Positions 1 to 7,843 are shown, counted from the stretch's first letter. The stretch is 20,355 bases of DNA from Puia dinghuensis (GCA_026224995.1 JAMFRX010000171.1:1-20355), one strand, 5' to 3'. Notes: generated by a model not told the origin, from the letters alone. A program made the numbers and translations.

Positions 1-370
1 GGCGCCTACCGTCACCATCACGGGCGGCGGGGGCACGGGAGCCACGGCCCAGGCCACCATCACTTCCACCACCGATGCCGACCTCACGCCTGGTCTCGGT
101 CAGGGCGACTTCCAGCAGGCGATCGAAGACGAACGCATGCGGGAGCTGTGTTTCGAATTCGTTCGCAAGGCAGACCTTATCCGCTGGGGCACCTTCGTCA
201 GCACGATGAACAACTTTACGAGCTATGCCATCACCAACGGCACCAACACCTCGCCCGGGGCCTTCCTCGCGCAGATCTACCAGTCGGTGGCGGCCAAGCA
301 TGTCCTGCAGCCCATACCCAGCTATGAGCTCAGCCTGGACCATGCGCTGCTCCAAAATCCCGGATGGTAA
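1..370 (+). CDS. SusD/RagB-family outer membrane lipoprotein, C-terminal end (5' truncated by window edge)
   Basis: Reading frame 2 is open from the first bases of the window to the TAA at 368-370, so the gene begins upstream. The visible 122 residues contain IEDERMRELCFEFVRKADL followed by IRWG, the hallmark near the C-terminus of SusD/RagB proteins (usual form: I..ERa.EL.fE..R..DLiRwG). The final residues, ending in NPGW, fit the usual SusD end (Q NPGW/NPGY-type). SusD proteins sit on the cell surface as a lid on the SusC TonB-dependent channel and bind glycans. The partner susC should lie just upstream of the window. The gene is followed after 24 bp by a DUF5017 lipoprotein and then by lyase and hydrolase genes, so it is the binding component of that PUL. 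Family assignment is firm; the substrate cannot be read from this fragment. Confidence 0.93.
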   Translation, partial: APTVTITGGGGTGATAQATITSTTDADLTPGLGQGDFQQAIEDERMRELCFEFVRKADLIRWGTFVSTMNNFTSYAITNGTNTSPGAFLAQIYQSVAAKHVLQPIPSYELSLDHALLQNPGW

Positions 371-394
371 TTACTAACGATCAAATCTTTAAGA

Positions 395-1312
395 ATGAAA
401 ATACTTTATGCATTTCTGGCCGGCCTGAGCTTACTCACCGCCTGCACCAAGCTGGGAACGACGATGCCCGGGCTCAAAGTGAGCCTCGACCCTTCCCGTA
501 AGGTGGCGGATACCTTTACCTATGCGCTGGGCGACACCACTAAATTCCTCTTTTCCGGAACGGCGGGCAATGTCGTCGTCTACACTGGCGACTCTACCCA
601 TAACTACGATTATGCCAACCGTTCGCTTGCCCTTGGTGCGACTCAACTGTCCTTCTCCAGTGCGGAACAGTACGGCACGCAGACCAATACGCTGCAGGTG
701 CTGGCAACCGACCAGCTGCCGGGCCTGGACTCCGTATCGGTCCTCAACGCCTCCTGGACGGATATCACGAGCAAGGCTGTCTTAGCAACCACCACTACGG
801 CCACCGCCTCGGGAATAGTGGACCTGTCCGGACTCGTCACCGGCGTCAACGACTCGATCTTCGTGGCCTTCAAATACACGGGAGCTGGCGGCGCTACCCA
901 ACGGACCTGGACGATCACCAACTTCGTCGTCAACAATGTCTTGCCGGACATTCACTATCCATTGTCGAACCTTTCCACGGACGTCAACTACTGGACGAAA
1001 TATAAGATCGCGCCTTCCACCGCCGCATGGACGGCCACGACCAGCGCGCTTGCTATAACTGGCGGGGCAGCCACCGCGCCCAACAACACCAGCTGGATCG
1101 TCAGCAAGCCGATCTATGCCGGCAGGGTAGCGCCCGACGTCAGCATTCCGCTGATCAATATCAATGGCTTCACCAATAATGCCAGCGCCACCGGTTACAA
1201 CTATATTTATGCGAAGGCGGGCACCTATAAGGCCGTGTTCCTCGTGTTTAACAATACGGCACAGGAGCAGAAGACTTCCGTACAAGAACTCTATATCAAG
1301 GTAACGCCATGA
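395..1312 (+). CDS. DUF5017 domain surface lipoprotein (PUL accessory glycan-binding protein)
   Basis: 305 residues. The N-terminus has a hydrophobic stretch ending in the lipobox LLTAC (Cys17), so it is a lipoprotein, probably at the cell surface. Residues ~25-150 follow the DUF5017 pattern: an opening V(S)LDPS..VADTFTYALGDT, then KFLFSGTAGNVVVYTGD and a HNYDYANR block, as in members that read 'F.G....I.FYSGE.GH.Y..R'. The rest is Thr/Ser/Ala-rich and predicted beta-sandwich in character. DUF5017 proteins commonly follow susD in PULs of Chitinophaga and relatives and are thought to act like SusE/SusF surface glycan-binding proteins; that role is inferred. It starts 24 bp after susD, and its last codon overlaps the ATG of the lyase gene by 4 bases (ATGA), implying translational coupling. 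No catalytic motif was seen. Confidence 0.82.
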   Translation: MKILYAFLAGLSLLTACTKLGTTMPGLKVSLDPSRKVADTFTYALGDTTKFLFSGTAGNVVVYTGDSTHNYDYANRSLALGATQLSFSSAEQYGTQTNTLQVLATDQLPGLDSVSVLNASWTDITSKAVLATTTTATASGIVDLSGLVTGVNDSIFVAFKYTGAGGATQRTWTITNFVVNNVLPDIHYPLSNLSTDVNYWTKYKIAPSTAAWTATTSALAITGGAATAPNNTSWIVSKPIYAGRVAPDVSIPLININGFTNNASATGYNYIYAKAGTYKAVFLVFNNTAQEQKTSVQELYIKVTP

Positions 1313-3330
1313 ACCGACTCCATTTGCTTTTGCTGAGCTGCTGTCTGTCCTTCTATGGAGCCGTCCATGCTCAGGAAGACGTATACGATGTCATCCTGAC
1401 GAGGATAACCACTGATCTTCAGGGTCAAGGGAACGACGGCCGGCTGTCCACTTCCGTGAGCCGTGACCTCAAGAATATGGTCCCCCGCGGCTACTGGCTG
1501 GACGTCCATTATGACAACCCCGAGTTCGAGCACCTTGCGCGTGTCAAGGCCTTCGCCGGAGCCTACAGCCGGAAAGGAGGCTTGCTATATGGTGACGAAG
1601 CATTGTATACGGCGATCACCGTGGCCCTTCAATATTGGCTGGACAAGGACCCCCGCAATCATAACTGGTGGTTCAATGAGATCTCCTATCCCCAGCAGAT
1701 AGGGCAGATCCTCATCCTGATGCGCAGCGCCCCGCGGCCCCTGCCGCGGGACATGGAAGCCCTGCTCATCCAGCGGATGACGCGAAAGCTCAAGCCGGGG
1801 GACTTCGCCAACACCAGCGACGAGGCGCTGCATTACCTGTATCGCGCCTGCCTTACGAAGAACAAGGCGACGCTGGATTCGGCGGTGACCTTTTTGTTCG
1901 AGCCGGTGCGCGTCCAGGCCAATGGCGAAGGGCTGCAAGCCGATAACAGCTATTTCCAGCATGGCCACCAGCAGGCCATCGCCAGCTATGGAGCCGTGTT
2001 CATCGCCAATTCGTATAATGCCGCCTGGTATCTCGGCAATACGGCCTATGCCATGCCGGCGGAGCAGCTGCGCCTGCTGTCCTCCTTCTTTAAAAATACG
2101 TTCCTGCAATCGCTGAAAGGCGGCTATTTCGATTTCAGCACCCGGGGTAGGGGCATCAGTCGGGTAAACTCGCTTCGCGCTAATATCCTTGCTGAGCTGC
2201 ACAAGGCGTTGTTGACCGACCCTACCGTCGCCGATACCCGCGGGACGACGCATACCTGCTATTGGGTGAGCGGCTATACCCTGCATACCCGGCAGAACTA
2301 TTCGCTGAGCGTACAGCTCAATTCCAGCAGGACCCTGCGGACCGAGCGGGGCAATAACGAGAACATCCTCGGCAAGTTCCTGCCCGACGGGGCCACCGAT
2401 ATCCGCCGCAGCGGGGGAGAATATGACAATATCATGCCCGTATGGAAGTGGGATAAGCTGCCGGGTGTCACCAACAGGGCCTATGGCAGCGATAGCGGCT
2501 GCACCATTCTTAAGGAGTGGGGCATACCCGGCACGACCGAATTCTCCGGCGGTATCAGCGACAGCCTCTATGGCGCTACGGCATACCACCTGGATTACGA
2601 CAGCGTGAAAGCGCATAAGTCCTGGTTCTTTTTCGACCGGGAGATCGTCTGCCTGGGGGCGGGCATAGGCAGCAAGGCGGCGGAAGATATTACGACAACT
2701 GTTAACCAGTGCTGGCTGAAGGGCGAGGTGCGGACCTCCGCTGACCATCCAACCGCCGGCGCCCCGCGCTGGGTCTGGCACGACAGCGTCGGCTATTTTT
2801 TCCCTGCCGGCGGCAACATCGAGGTCAGTACCGGCAAGCAATCCGGTAGCTGGTACCGCATCAATCATAGCGGCCCTAAAGACGAGGTCTCGGGTAAGGT
2901 CTTTACCCTATGGATCGATCATGGGGTGGCGCCTTCCGACGGCAACTATGCCTATGTGATCGTTCCCGGCATCAATAGTCCCGCCGCCATGGCGGCCTAT
3001 GACGGGAAGCCCATTCGCATCGTGCAAAATACGGCGAACCTACAGGCGGTAGAGCAGCAGGCGCCCGATATCCTGCAGGTCGTCTTCTTCTCGGCGGGAA
3101 CGCTTTCCGATGGACCTGTTACGCTCACCACAGACCGTCCTTGTATGCTCCTGATCAGAAATGCGCATGGCTCTCATCCGGAGGTCTATGTAGCCGATCC
3201 GACTCAAAAGCTGGCCGGGCTGCACCTCGGCCTGCAATTGCCGGGGACCGGGCAGGAACGGCAGCTGGACTGTACACTGCCGCAGGCGCCTTATGCCGGC
3301 AGTACGATAAAATTGAACATCGAAAAATGA
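1309..3330 (+). CDS. Polysaccharide lyase family 8 (chondroitin AC / hyaluronate / xanthan lyase family)
   Basis: 673 residues with a Sec signal peptide (MNRLHLLLLSCCLSFYGAVHA|Q). PL8 enzymes cleave uronic acid-containing polysaccharides by beta-elimination, leaving a 4,5-unsaturated uronic acid. The N-terminal alpha/alpha toroid (~25-340) carries NWW at 119-121 followed by E124, then the catalytic block DNSYFQHGHQQAIASYG with His218 and Tyr227, and GRGISR with Arg281 and Arg285. From memory, the catalytic residues of Pedobacter heparinus chondroitinase AC are His225, Tyr234, Arg288 and Arg292; all four lie at one constant offset of 7 here, strong evidence for an active lyase. An NNEN motif at 349-352 probably supplies the further Asn/Glu contacts. 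A beta-sandwich domain (~350-590) and a smaller C-terminal beta domain follow. Length is typical of the short AC-lyase type. Hyaluronan, chondroitin and xanthan cannot be distinguished from sequence alone. The next gene can process its product. Confidence 0.93.
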   Translation: MNRLHLLLLSCCLSFYGAVHAQEDVYDVILTRITTDLQGQGNDGRLSTSVSRDLKNMVPRGYWLDVHYDNPEFEHLARVKAFAGAYSRKGGLLYGDEALYTAITVALQYWLDKDPRNHNWWFNEISYPQQIGQILILMRSAPRPLPRDMEALLIQRMTRKLKPGDFANTSDEALHYLYRACLTKNKATLDSAVTFLFEPVRVQANGEGLQADNSYFQHGHQQAIASYGAVFIANSYNAAWYLGNTAYAMPAEQLRLLSSFFKNTFLQSLKGGYFDFSTRGRGISRVNSLRANILAELHKALLTDPTVADTRGTTHTCYWVSGYTLHTRQNYSLSVQLNSSRTLRTERGNNENILGKFLPDGATDIRRSGGEYDNIMPVWKWDKLPGVTNRAYGSDSGCTILKEWGIPGTTEFSGGISDSLYGATAYHLDYDSVKAHKSWFFFDREIVCLGAGIGSKAAEDITTTVNQCWLKGEVRTSADHPTAGAPRWVWHDSVGYFFPAGGNIEVSTGKQSGSWYRINHSGPKDEVSGKVFTLWIDHGVAPSDGNYAYVIVPGINSPAAMAAYDGKPIRIVQNTANLQAVEQQAPDILQVVFFSAGTLSDGPVTLTTDRPCMLLIRNAHGSHPEVYVADPTQKLAGLHLGLQLPGTGQERQLDCTLPQAPYAGSTIKLNIEK

Positions 3331-3340
3331 ACAACCCTAT

Positions 3341-4474
3341 ATGAACAAGCTATTTATCCTGTTTAGTTCTTGTGTTATGACGCTTACCGCCGCCCGGGGA
3401 CAGGCACCCACTGACGCTCAGGGGCAAGCATCCTCCGATGGCGCCCGACAAAGGCAAAGCCAGGCTGAAGATCTCGCGCTCATGAAGAAAGTCGCCAACT
3501 GGCAGCTGTCCTCCTGGTCGCAGAGTATGCGCTGGCCCGCCTACGACTGGGTGAATGCTGCCGGCTATACCGGCATCTTCGCCCTCGGCAAGGTTTCCGG
3601 GGACACGGCTTATTACAAGGCCCTGCGCGAGATCGGCAATTCCCTGGAATGGAATACCGGTCCGCGACGGACGATGGCAGACGATTACTGTATCGGTCAG
3701 ACTTATGCGCAGCTTTCGCAGGTGTACAAAGACCCTGCGATGATCGCGCATTTCCGGGCGCTGGCCGACACCATCTGCGCCCTGCCGCATACCGCATCCC
3801 TGGAATGGAAGGACAATATCCACCTGCGGGAATGGGCCTGGTGCGATGCCCTGTACATGGGGCCCACCGCGCTGGCGATGCTGTCGACTGCGACCGGCGA
3901 CCGGCGCTACCTGGATGAGGCCGACACGCTATGGTGGAAGACGACGGATTATTTGCTGGACAAAAAAGAAAGCCTGTATTACCGCGACAGCCGCTACTTT
4001 GCGCAGCGGGAAGCCAACGGCAAAAAAGTGTTCTGGTCCAGGGGCAATGGCTGGGTCATGGGCGGGCTCGTTCGCATGCTGGCCAATATGCCCGAGGACT
4101 ATGCCGACCGGCCCCGGTTCATCCAGCTGTTTAGGAAAATGGCGGCCCGGATCGCCGCCCTGCAGCAGCCGGACGGCACCTGGCATACGTCCCTGCTGGA
4201 CCCGGGCAGCTATCCGAACGAGGAAACCAGCGGAACAGGTTTTTACTGTTATGCCCTGGCCTGGGGCATCCATCATGGGGTTCTTTCACGCAAGGAATAC
4301 TGGCCTGCAACGCTGCGATCCTGGAATGCGCTGAAAGCCGCCGTGCAGCCGGATGGAAAACTGGGCTGGGTCCAACAGATCGGCGACAAGCCCGGAGCCG
4401 CGGATGCGAACAGCACGGAGGCCTATGGGACAGGAGCATTCCTGCTGGCCGGATCGGAAATAATGTACCTTTAA
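3341..4474 (+). CDS. GH105/GH88-type unsaturated uronyl hydrolase
   Basis: 377 residues with a signal peptide ending around ARGQA, so it is exported, probably to the periplasm. The body is an (alpha/alpha)6 barrel as in YteR/YesR-type unsaturated rhamnogalacturonyl hydrolases. Asp114/Asp115 (MADDYC) match the first conserved Asp region, and Asp169 in WAWCDALYMGP matches the catalytic Asp of the W.D.lyM motif (Asp143 in YteR, from memory). RGNGWVMGGLVRML (~229-243) and ETSGTGFYCYALAWGI follow the family pattern. These enzymes hydrate the 4,5 double bond of the terminal unsaturated uronic acid made by a lyase, which releases that sugar. The gene starts 10 bp after the lyase gene and supplies the next step on its product. 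GH105 is favoured by the motifs, but a GH88 assignment, more usual beside glycosaminoglycan lyases, is not excluded. Confidence 0.87.
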   Translation: MNKLFILFSSCVMTLTAARGQAPTDAQGQASSDGARQRQSQAEDLALMKKVANWQLSSWSQSMRWPAYDWVNAAGYTGIFALGKVSGDTAYYKALREIGNSLEWNTGPRRTMADDYCIGQTYAQLSQVYKDPAMIAHFRALADTICALPHTASLEWKDNIHLREWAWCDALYMGPTALAMLSTATGDRRYLDEADTLWWKTTDYLLDKKESLYYRDSRYFAQREANGKKVFWSRGNGWVMGGLVRMLANMPEDYADRPRFIQLFRKMAARIAALQQPDGTWHTSLLDPGSYPNEETSGTGFYCYALAWGIHHGVLSRKEYWPATLRSWNALKAAVQPDGKLGWVQQIGDKPGAADANSTEAYGTGAFLLAGSEIMYL

Positions 4475-4477
4475 AAT

Positions 4478-5776
4478 ATGCGCAGAAGAAATTTTATCCG
4501 CTGGTCATCCCTGGCCAGTGCCTTCGGCATCCTTCCTGCTGCGGCTCATCCAATTGGCCAGACTCCGTCACCAGGGCAGGGGCCCGTTGCGACTGGTTCG
4601 ATCAAGCCAGCGGCAGAACCGCCTGCCGGCCCGGCCGACCGCGCTTACTGGGCCGAGTTGCTGCGGAAGATCGCGGCACCCGTTCTCCTGAACATGAGCC
4701 AGGCAAAGCTCCGCAAGAACATGGTCATGGAATACAGCCCCATCTGGGACGGACGCAACAAGTCGGTAGCGTATATGGAATGCTTTGGCCGGCTGATGGC
4801 CGGCCTGGCCCCCTGGCTTTCCCTTCCGGATGACGGCACCCCGGAGGGCAAATCCAGATCCCTGCTGCGGGAGCAGGCGCTGCAAAGCCTGGCCCATGCA
4901 GTCGATCCTGCCAGCCCGGATTGCCTGGACTGGGATAGCGATGGGCAGCCGCTGGTGGATGCTTCATACATAGCCCATACTTTTCTTCGGGCGCCAAAGA
5001 CGCTATGGGCGCCGTTGGACAAGCTTACTAAGGACCGGTATATAAGCAACTTCAAAAAGCTGCGGCATATCCGGCCGCCTTATAATAACTGGCTGCTGTT
5101 TGCAGCGCTCATCGAAGCCTTTCTGCTTTCCATCGACGAGGAATACGATCCGCTGCGCATAGACCTGGCCGTGCACAAGGCAGAAGAATGGTATGTCGGC
5201 GATGGCTGGTATTCCGACGGGCAGCATTTCCATTTCGATTATTACAATAGCTATGTCATCCAGCCGATGCTCACGGACATCCTGAAAGTGCAGCTACAGC
5301 ATGGGAAGGCCGATAAGTCCGGCTATGAGCGGTCGCTCAAACGCATGCAGCGCTATTCCGAGTTCCTGGAACGTTTTATCTCGCCGGAAGGAACATACCC
5401 GGCCTTTGGCCGGTCGGTGACTTACCGGGTCGGCGCTTTTCAGCCCCTGGCGCAGCTGGCCCTCGAAGACAGCCTGCCGGCCACGCTTTCCCCGGCCCAG
5501 GTGCGCTGTGCGCTCACCGCGGTGATGAAGCGGCTCTTCGAACAGCCGGGTGTCTTCAGCCCCGAAGGCTGGCTGCAGCTGGGCTTCGCCGGTCATCAGC
5601 CGGGAATCGCAGACTACTATTCCAATTCGGGCAGCATGTACCTTACTTCGCTGGGATTCCTTCCCCTTGGCTTACCCGCTGATCATAAGTTCTGGACGGA
5701 CCCGTTTGCCGACTGGACGCAGCGCAAGGCCTGGAGTGGTCAACCTTTCCAGAAAGACTATGCAGTCGATTATTGA
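4478..5776 (+). CDS. DUF2264 domain protein with Tat-type signal (putative glycoside hydrolase)
   Basis: 432 residues. The N-terminus MRRRNFIRWSSLASAFGILPAAA is a twin-arginine signal (RRNFIRW plus a hydrophobic stretch), unlike the Sec signals of its neighbours. From about residue 53 (YWAELLRKIAAPVL) the protein follows DUF2264, with GRLMAGLAPWLSLP, DASYIAHTFLRAP, NNWLLFAALIEAFLL, GDGWYSDGQHFHFDYYNSYV (residues 241-260) and SNSGSMYLTSLGFLPLGLP near the end. The fold is expected to be an alpha/alpha toroid. From memory, some DUF2264 proteins have been placed in CAZy family GH154 with beta-glucuronidase activity; that link should be checked. It starts 3 bp after the uronyl hydrolase, so it is the last gene of the operon and probably acts on side chains or products of the same uronate-containing glycan. 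The candidate acid/base residues Asp247, His250, His252 and Asp254 are inferred from their clustering only. Confidence 0.85.
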   Translation: MRRRNFIRWSSLASAFGILPAAAHPIGQTPSPGQGPVATGSIKPAAEPPAGPADRAYWAELLRKIAAPVLLNMSQAKLRKNMVMEYSPIWDGRNKSVAYMECFGRLMAGLAPWLSLPDDGTPEGKSRSLLREQALQSLAHAVDPASPDCLDWDSDGQPLVDASYIAHTFLRAPKTLWAPLDKLTKDRYISNFKKLRHIRPPYNNWLLFAALIEAFLLSIDEEYDPLRIDLAVHKAEEWYVGDGWYSDGQHFHFDYYNSYVIQPMLTDILKVQLQHGKADKSGYERSLKRMQRYSEFLERFISPEGTYPAFGRSVTYRVGAFQPLAQLALEDSLPATLSPAQVRCALTAVMKRLFEQPGVFSPEGWLQLGFAGHQPGIADYYSNSGSMYLTSLGFLPLGLPADHKFWTDPFADWTQRKAWSGQPFQKDYAVDY

Positions 5777-5796
5777 GGCTGACCTTTGTCTTATAA

Positions 5797-5811
5797 TTAA
5801 CATTATGTTAA
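5797..5811. repeat. 15-bp perfect AT-rich palindrome downstream of the PUL operon
   Basis: TTAACAT-T-ATGTTAA is a perfect 7-bp inverted repeat around one central base, 21 bp after the DUF2264 stop codon. It could be an operator for an unknown regulator or a weak hairpin at the operon end. No T-run follows the right arm, so it is not a convincing terminator. A repeat of this length is expected about once by chance in a window this size, so confidence is low. Confidence 0.25.
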
Positions 5812-5858
5812 ATAGACTATGGCGTTCAACAAGGCCTGCTCTTCCCATCCTGTTCTTA

Positions 5859-6203
5859 CTATTCGCTTCCGGCCACCGGTTTGCAGCCGTTGTTATACAC
5901 ATTGAAAATGTCGTTCAGGTAATTCCGGTCATGCTTAATTGCCTTCCTGATCTGATGGTTGCTTTTATGCGCCATCTCCACGGCCAGAGGGCAGCTGCTG
6001 ACAAGGTCTTCGATATCAGACTGGCTAGCAAAGACGACCAGTGTACTATTTTCCCCTTTTTGTGAATATTGATCCGTCCTTACATATGAGCTGGTATGAG
6101 TAAAACCGCCGTGATCGGTCGTGGTAGTCCAATAGATGAAAACACCGGCTAGAAGGGGTACAATGACATTTAATAAGCTATCGGATCCTTTACCATATTT
6201 CAT
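5859..6203 (-). CDS. Small hypothetical protein with one N-terminal membrane segment
   Basis: 114 codons between ATG at 6203 and TAG at 5859. The product starts MKYGKGSDS and then has one strongly hydrophobic segment (LLNVIVPLLAGVFIYW, residues ~10-25), followed by a polar remainder with a mixed, protein-like composition (SDIEDLVSSCPLAVEMAHKS, then NYLNDIFNVYNN). I do not recognise a family. It lies alone between the convergent end of the lyase PUL and the divergent fic gene, and is the only plausible gene in the 573-bp stretch 5777-6349. No strong ribosome binding site or -7 element is evident directly upstream. The membrane segment, the balanced composition and the absence of a competing gene on the other strand favour a real gene; a degraded remnant is the main alternative. 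Confidence 0.48.
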   Translation of the reverse strand: MKYGKGSDSLLNVIVPLLAGVFIYWTTTTDHGGFTHTSSYVRTDQYSQKGENSTLVVFASQSDIEDLVSSCPLAVEMAHKSNHQIRKAIKHDRNYLNDIFNVYNNGCKPVAGSE

Positions 6204-6298
6204 CGTATTTATGAACGACAGGGATACACGAAAATTGTTGCGTTTTCGCCGGCAGACTCCCCTACCCCGATTTTGCCGGACGGTTCAGTCAAAATTCT

Positions 6299-6306
6299 TA
6301 AATTTG
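6299..6306 (+). promoter_or_regulatory. Bacteroidota -7 promoter element upstream of fic
   Basis: TAAATTTG matches the Bacteroidota housekeeping -7 consensus TAnnTTTG exactly. A TTTG at 6272-6275 could be the -33 element, although the 23-bp spacing is longer than the usual 19-21. Transcription would begin near 6313 and give a leader of about 60 nt before the ATG at 6374. Confidence 0.4.
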
Positions 6307-6373
6307 CTGTGATAGATCCCGCCTCGCTGTCCATAAGAACAGCTTCCATTTGATTATCAGAAGATTAGAAACT

Positions 6374-7195
6374 ATGCCGAGTGGTATTTCCATATTGTTG
6401 AGCCGGTACAAAGAATTGAACTTGCAGGATGTTTTGGATCACGAGAAATTCAATGAATATACCATCGTCCATCACTCCTCCAGTATTGAAGGATCCACCT
6501 TGACGGAGGTGGAGACCCGTTTGCTTTTGGAAGAAGATATCACGCCCAAAGGAAAGCCCTTACTGCATAGTTTAATGGTCAAGGATCACTATGCCGCCCT
6601 CCGATATGTATTAGAAGCTGCAGCAGCAAAAAAAGCCATTACTGTTGAATTTATCCAACATATTAATGCTCTCGTGATGAAAAATACCGGGAGTGTCTAC
6701 AATACGGTGTTTGGCGAGATTGACGCTTCCAAAGGAATGTTCCGTAAAGGAAATGTCAGTGCAGGGGGAAGCTACTTTCCCAATTACGATAAAGTGATAC
6801 CCTATACCACGGAGTTTGTCAAGCGTCTGGATGAAAACCTTCCTAACGTCAAGGGTGACGAAGAGCAACTAAAGCTCTCTTTTACTGCTCACTTTGATCT
6901 TGTCTCGATCCATCCTTTTTATGATGGCAATGGCCGTACCAGCCGGCTGCTAATGAATTACATTCAGGCTTATCATGGATTGCCCCTGGCTATTGTATTC
7001 AAGGAAGATAAAGCAGACTACTACGTGGCACTCCAAGAGACACGAAAACAAGAGGATATGCAGATTTTCTACGCGTTCCTGTTCGGGCAATATAGGAAAC
7101 ACCTTGAACAAGAAATCGCGTCTTATACTCAGGCTATGTCTCAGAAAACTGAACCGAAAAAGGGAAAAGGGAGCGGCTATTCGTTATTTTTTTGA
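6374..7195 (+). CDS. Fic-domain protein (putative AMP transferase), class II with N-terminal inhibitory helix
   Basis: 273 residues from ATG 6374. The Fic active-site motif is complete: H180-PFYDGNGRTSR-191, matching HPFxxGNGRxxR, with His180 the expected catalytic base. The inhibitory motif (S/T)xxxE(G/N) is present upstream as S35-SSI-E39-G40, so this is a class II Fic protein whose own N-terminal helix blocks ATP binding. Such proteins transfer AMP from ATP to a Ser, Thr or Tyr of target proteins and are cytosolic. Targets are unknown. An in-frame TTG at 6350 would add eight residues, but ATG 6374 gives the normal start before the conserved N-terminal helix. The tail is basic and Gly/Ser-rich (EPKKGKGSGYS). 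No antitoxin-like gene lies next to it, consistent with built-in inhibition. It runs convergent with the Crp/Fnr gene downstream. Lower GC than the PULs. Confidence 0.92.
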   Translation: MPSGISILLSRYKELNLQDVLDHEKFNEYTIVHHSSSIEGSTLTEVETRLLLEEDITPKGKPLLHSLMVKDHYAALRYVLEAAAAKKAITVEFIQHINALVMKNTGSVYNTVFGEIDASKGMFRKGNVSAGGSYFPNYDKVIPYTTEFVKRLDENLPNVKGDEEQLKLSFTAHFDLVSIHPFYDGNGRTSRLLMNYIQAYHGLPLAIVFKEDKADYYVALQETRKQEDMQIFYAFLFGQYRKHLEQEIASYTQAMSQKTEPKKGKGSGYSLFF

Positions 7196-7256
7196 TTGTT
7201 AGGTTAGATGTCTCACCCTATCTTGTTAAATAGAACCTATTTGCAGGAATCCCTGA

Positions 7257-7838
7257 TCACCCCCCACTTGCAAGCTGTTTGCGCATGCGGCTTAAGGTGC
7301 CAGCCGATACCCCGAGATAGGCAGCGATCATGTGTTGCGGGACCCGTTGCACGATTTGCGGATATGTATTGGCAAAGGACAGGTATCTCTCTTTTATGGA
7401 GTTGTTAAGCATAGCATTGATCCTGCGTTGGTTAGCTATATAGCTCTTTTCCATGGTCAGCCTGAAGACCTTTTCCATCCCGGGGATCTGATCCAGCAAT
7501 TCCTCCTTTCCGGCCCTATCCATCAGGTAGAGTTCGGAGTCCTCTATTGCATCTACATAATACTTGGCGGGCTCGCCGGTGAGGAAGCTATACATATCGC
7601 TGATAGCCCATCCTTCGATGGCAAACTGGAAGATGTGTTTCACCTTGTTTTCATCGATGGTATATGAGCGAAGGCAGCCTTTGGCCACAAAGATTGCATG
7701 CTGGCATACGTCCCCTGCCTGTAGCAGGTATTGTCTTTTTCGTACGCTTTTGGGAATGAGCACGCTCCTGAGAAGTTCTTTTTCCTGATCAGTCAAAGTG
7801 ATTGTCAAGGCCATATCTTGAAAAAGCTGGTCGACCAT
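7257..7838 (-). CDS. Crp/Fnr-family transcriptional regulator
   Basis: 193 residues from ATG at 7838, the usual length for this family in Bacteroidota. Residues ~20-110 form a cyclic nucleotide-binding-like beta-roll (KRQYLLQAGDVCQHAIFVAK then GCLRSY, and later FAIEGWAISDMYSFL and AIEDSELYLM). The C-terminal winged helix is short: QRVPQHMIAAYLGVSAGTLS (~165-184) followed by RMRKQL, the recognition-helix pattern of the family. No Fnr-type cysteine cluster is evident, so oxygen sensing through an Fe-S cluster is unlikely; the ligand is unknown. The reading frame stays open to 8033, but that extension would overlap the acyltransferase gene and reads as non-homologous sequence, so the ATG at 7838 is preferred. 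It starts 37 bp after the acyltransferase stop codon on the same strand, so the two could be co-transcribed. Targets cannot be inferred. Confidence 0.9.
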   Translation of the reverse strand: MVDQLFQDMALTITLTDQEKELLRSVLIPKSVRKRQYLLQAGDVCQHAIFVAKGCLRSYTIDENKVKHIFQFAIEGWAISDMYSFLTGEPAKYYVDAIEDSELYLMDRAGKEELLDQIPGMEKVFRLTMEKSYIANQRRINAMLNNSIKERYLSFANTYPQIVQRVPQHMIAAYLGVSAGTLSRMRKQLASGG

Positions 7839-7843
7839 AGGTG

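Noticed and set aside
1585..2868. A 427-codon open frame on the minus strand opposite the PL8 lyase gene
   Set aside because: The plus strand encodes a clear PL8 with catalytic residues. The minus-strand product has no recognisable domain and arises from the high-GC codon use of the lyase gene.
6350..6373. TTG start for the Fic gene
   Set aside because: ATG 6374 is a better start codon and the eight extra residues are not part of the conserved helix.
7196..7256. Terminator hairpin between the convergent fic and Crp/Fnr genes (TAGGTT...AACCTA)
   Set aside because: Only a 6-bp stem with a large loop and no T-run in a suitable place.
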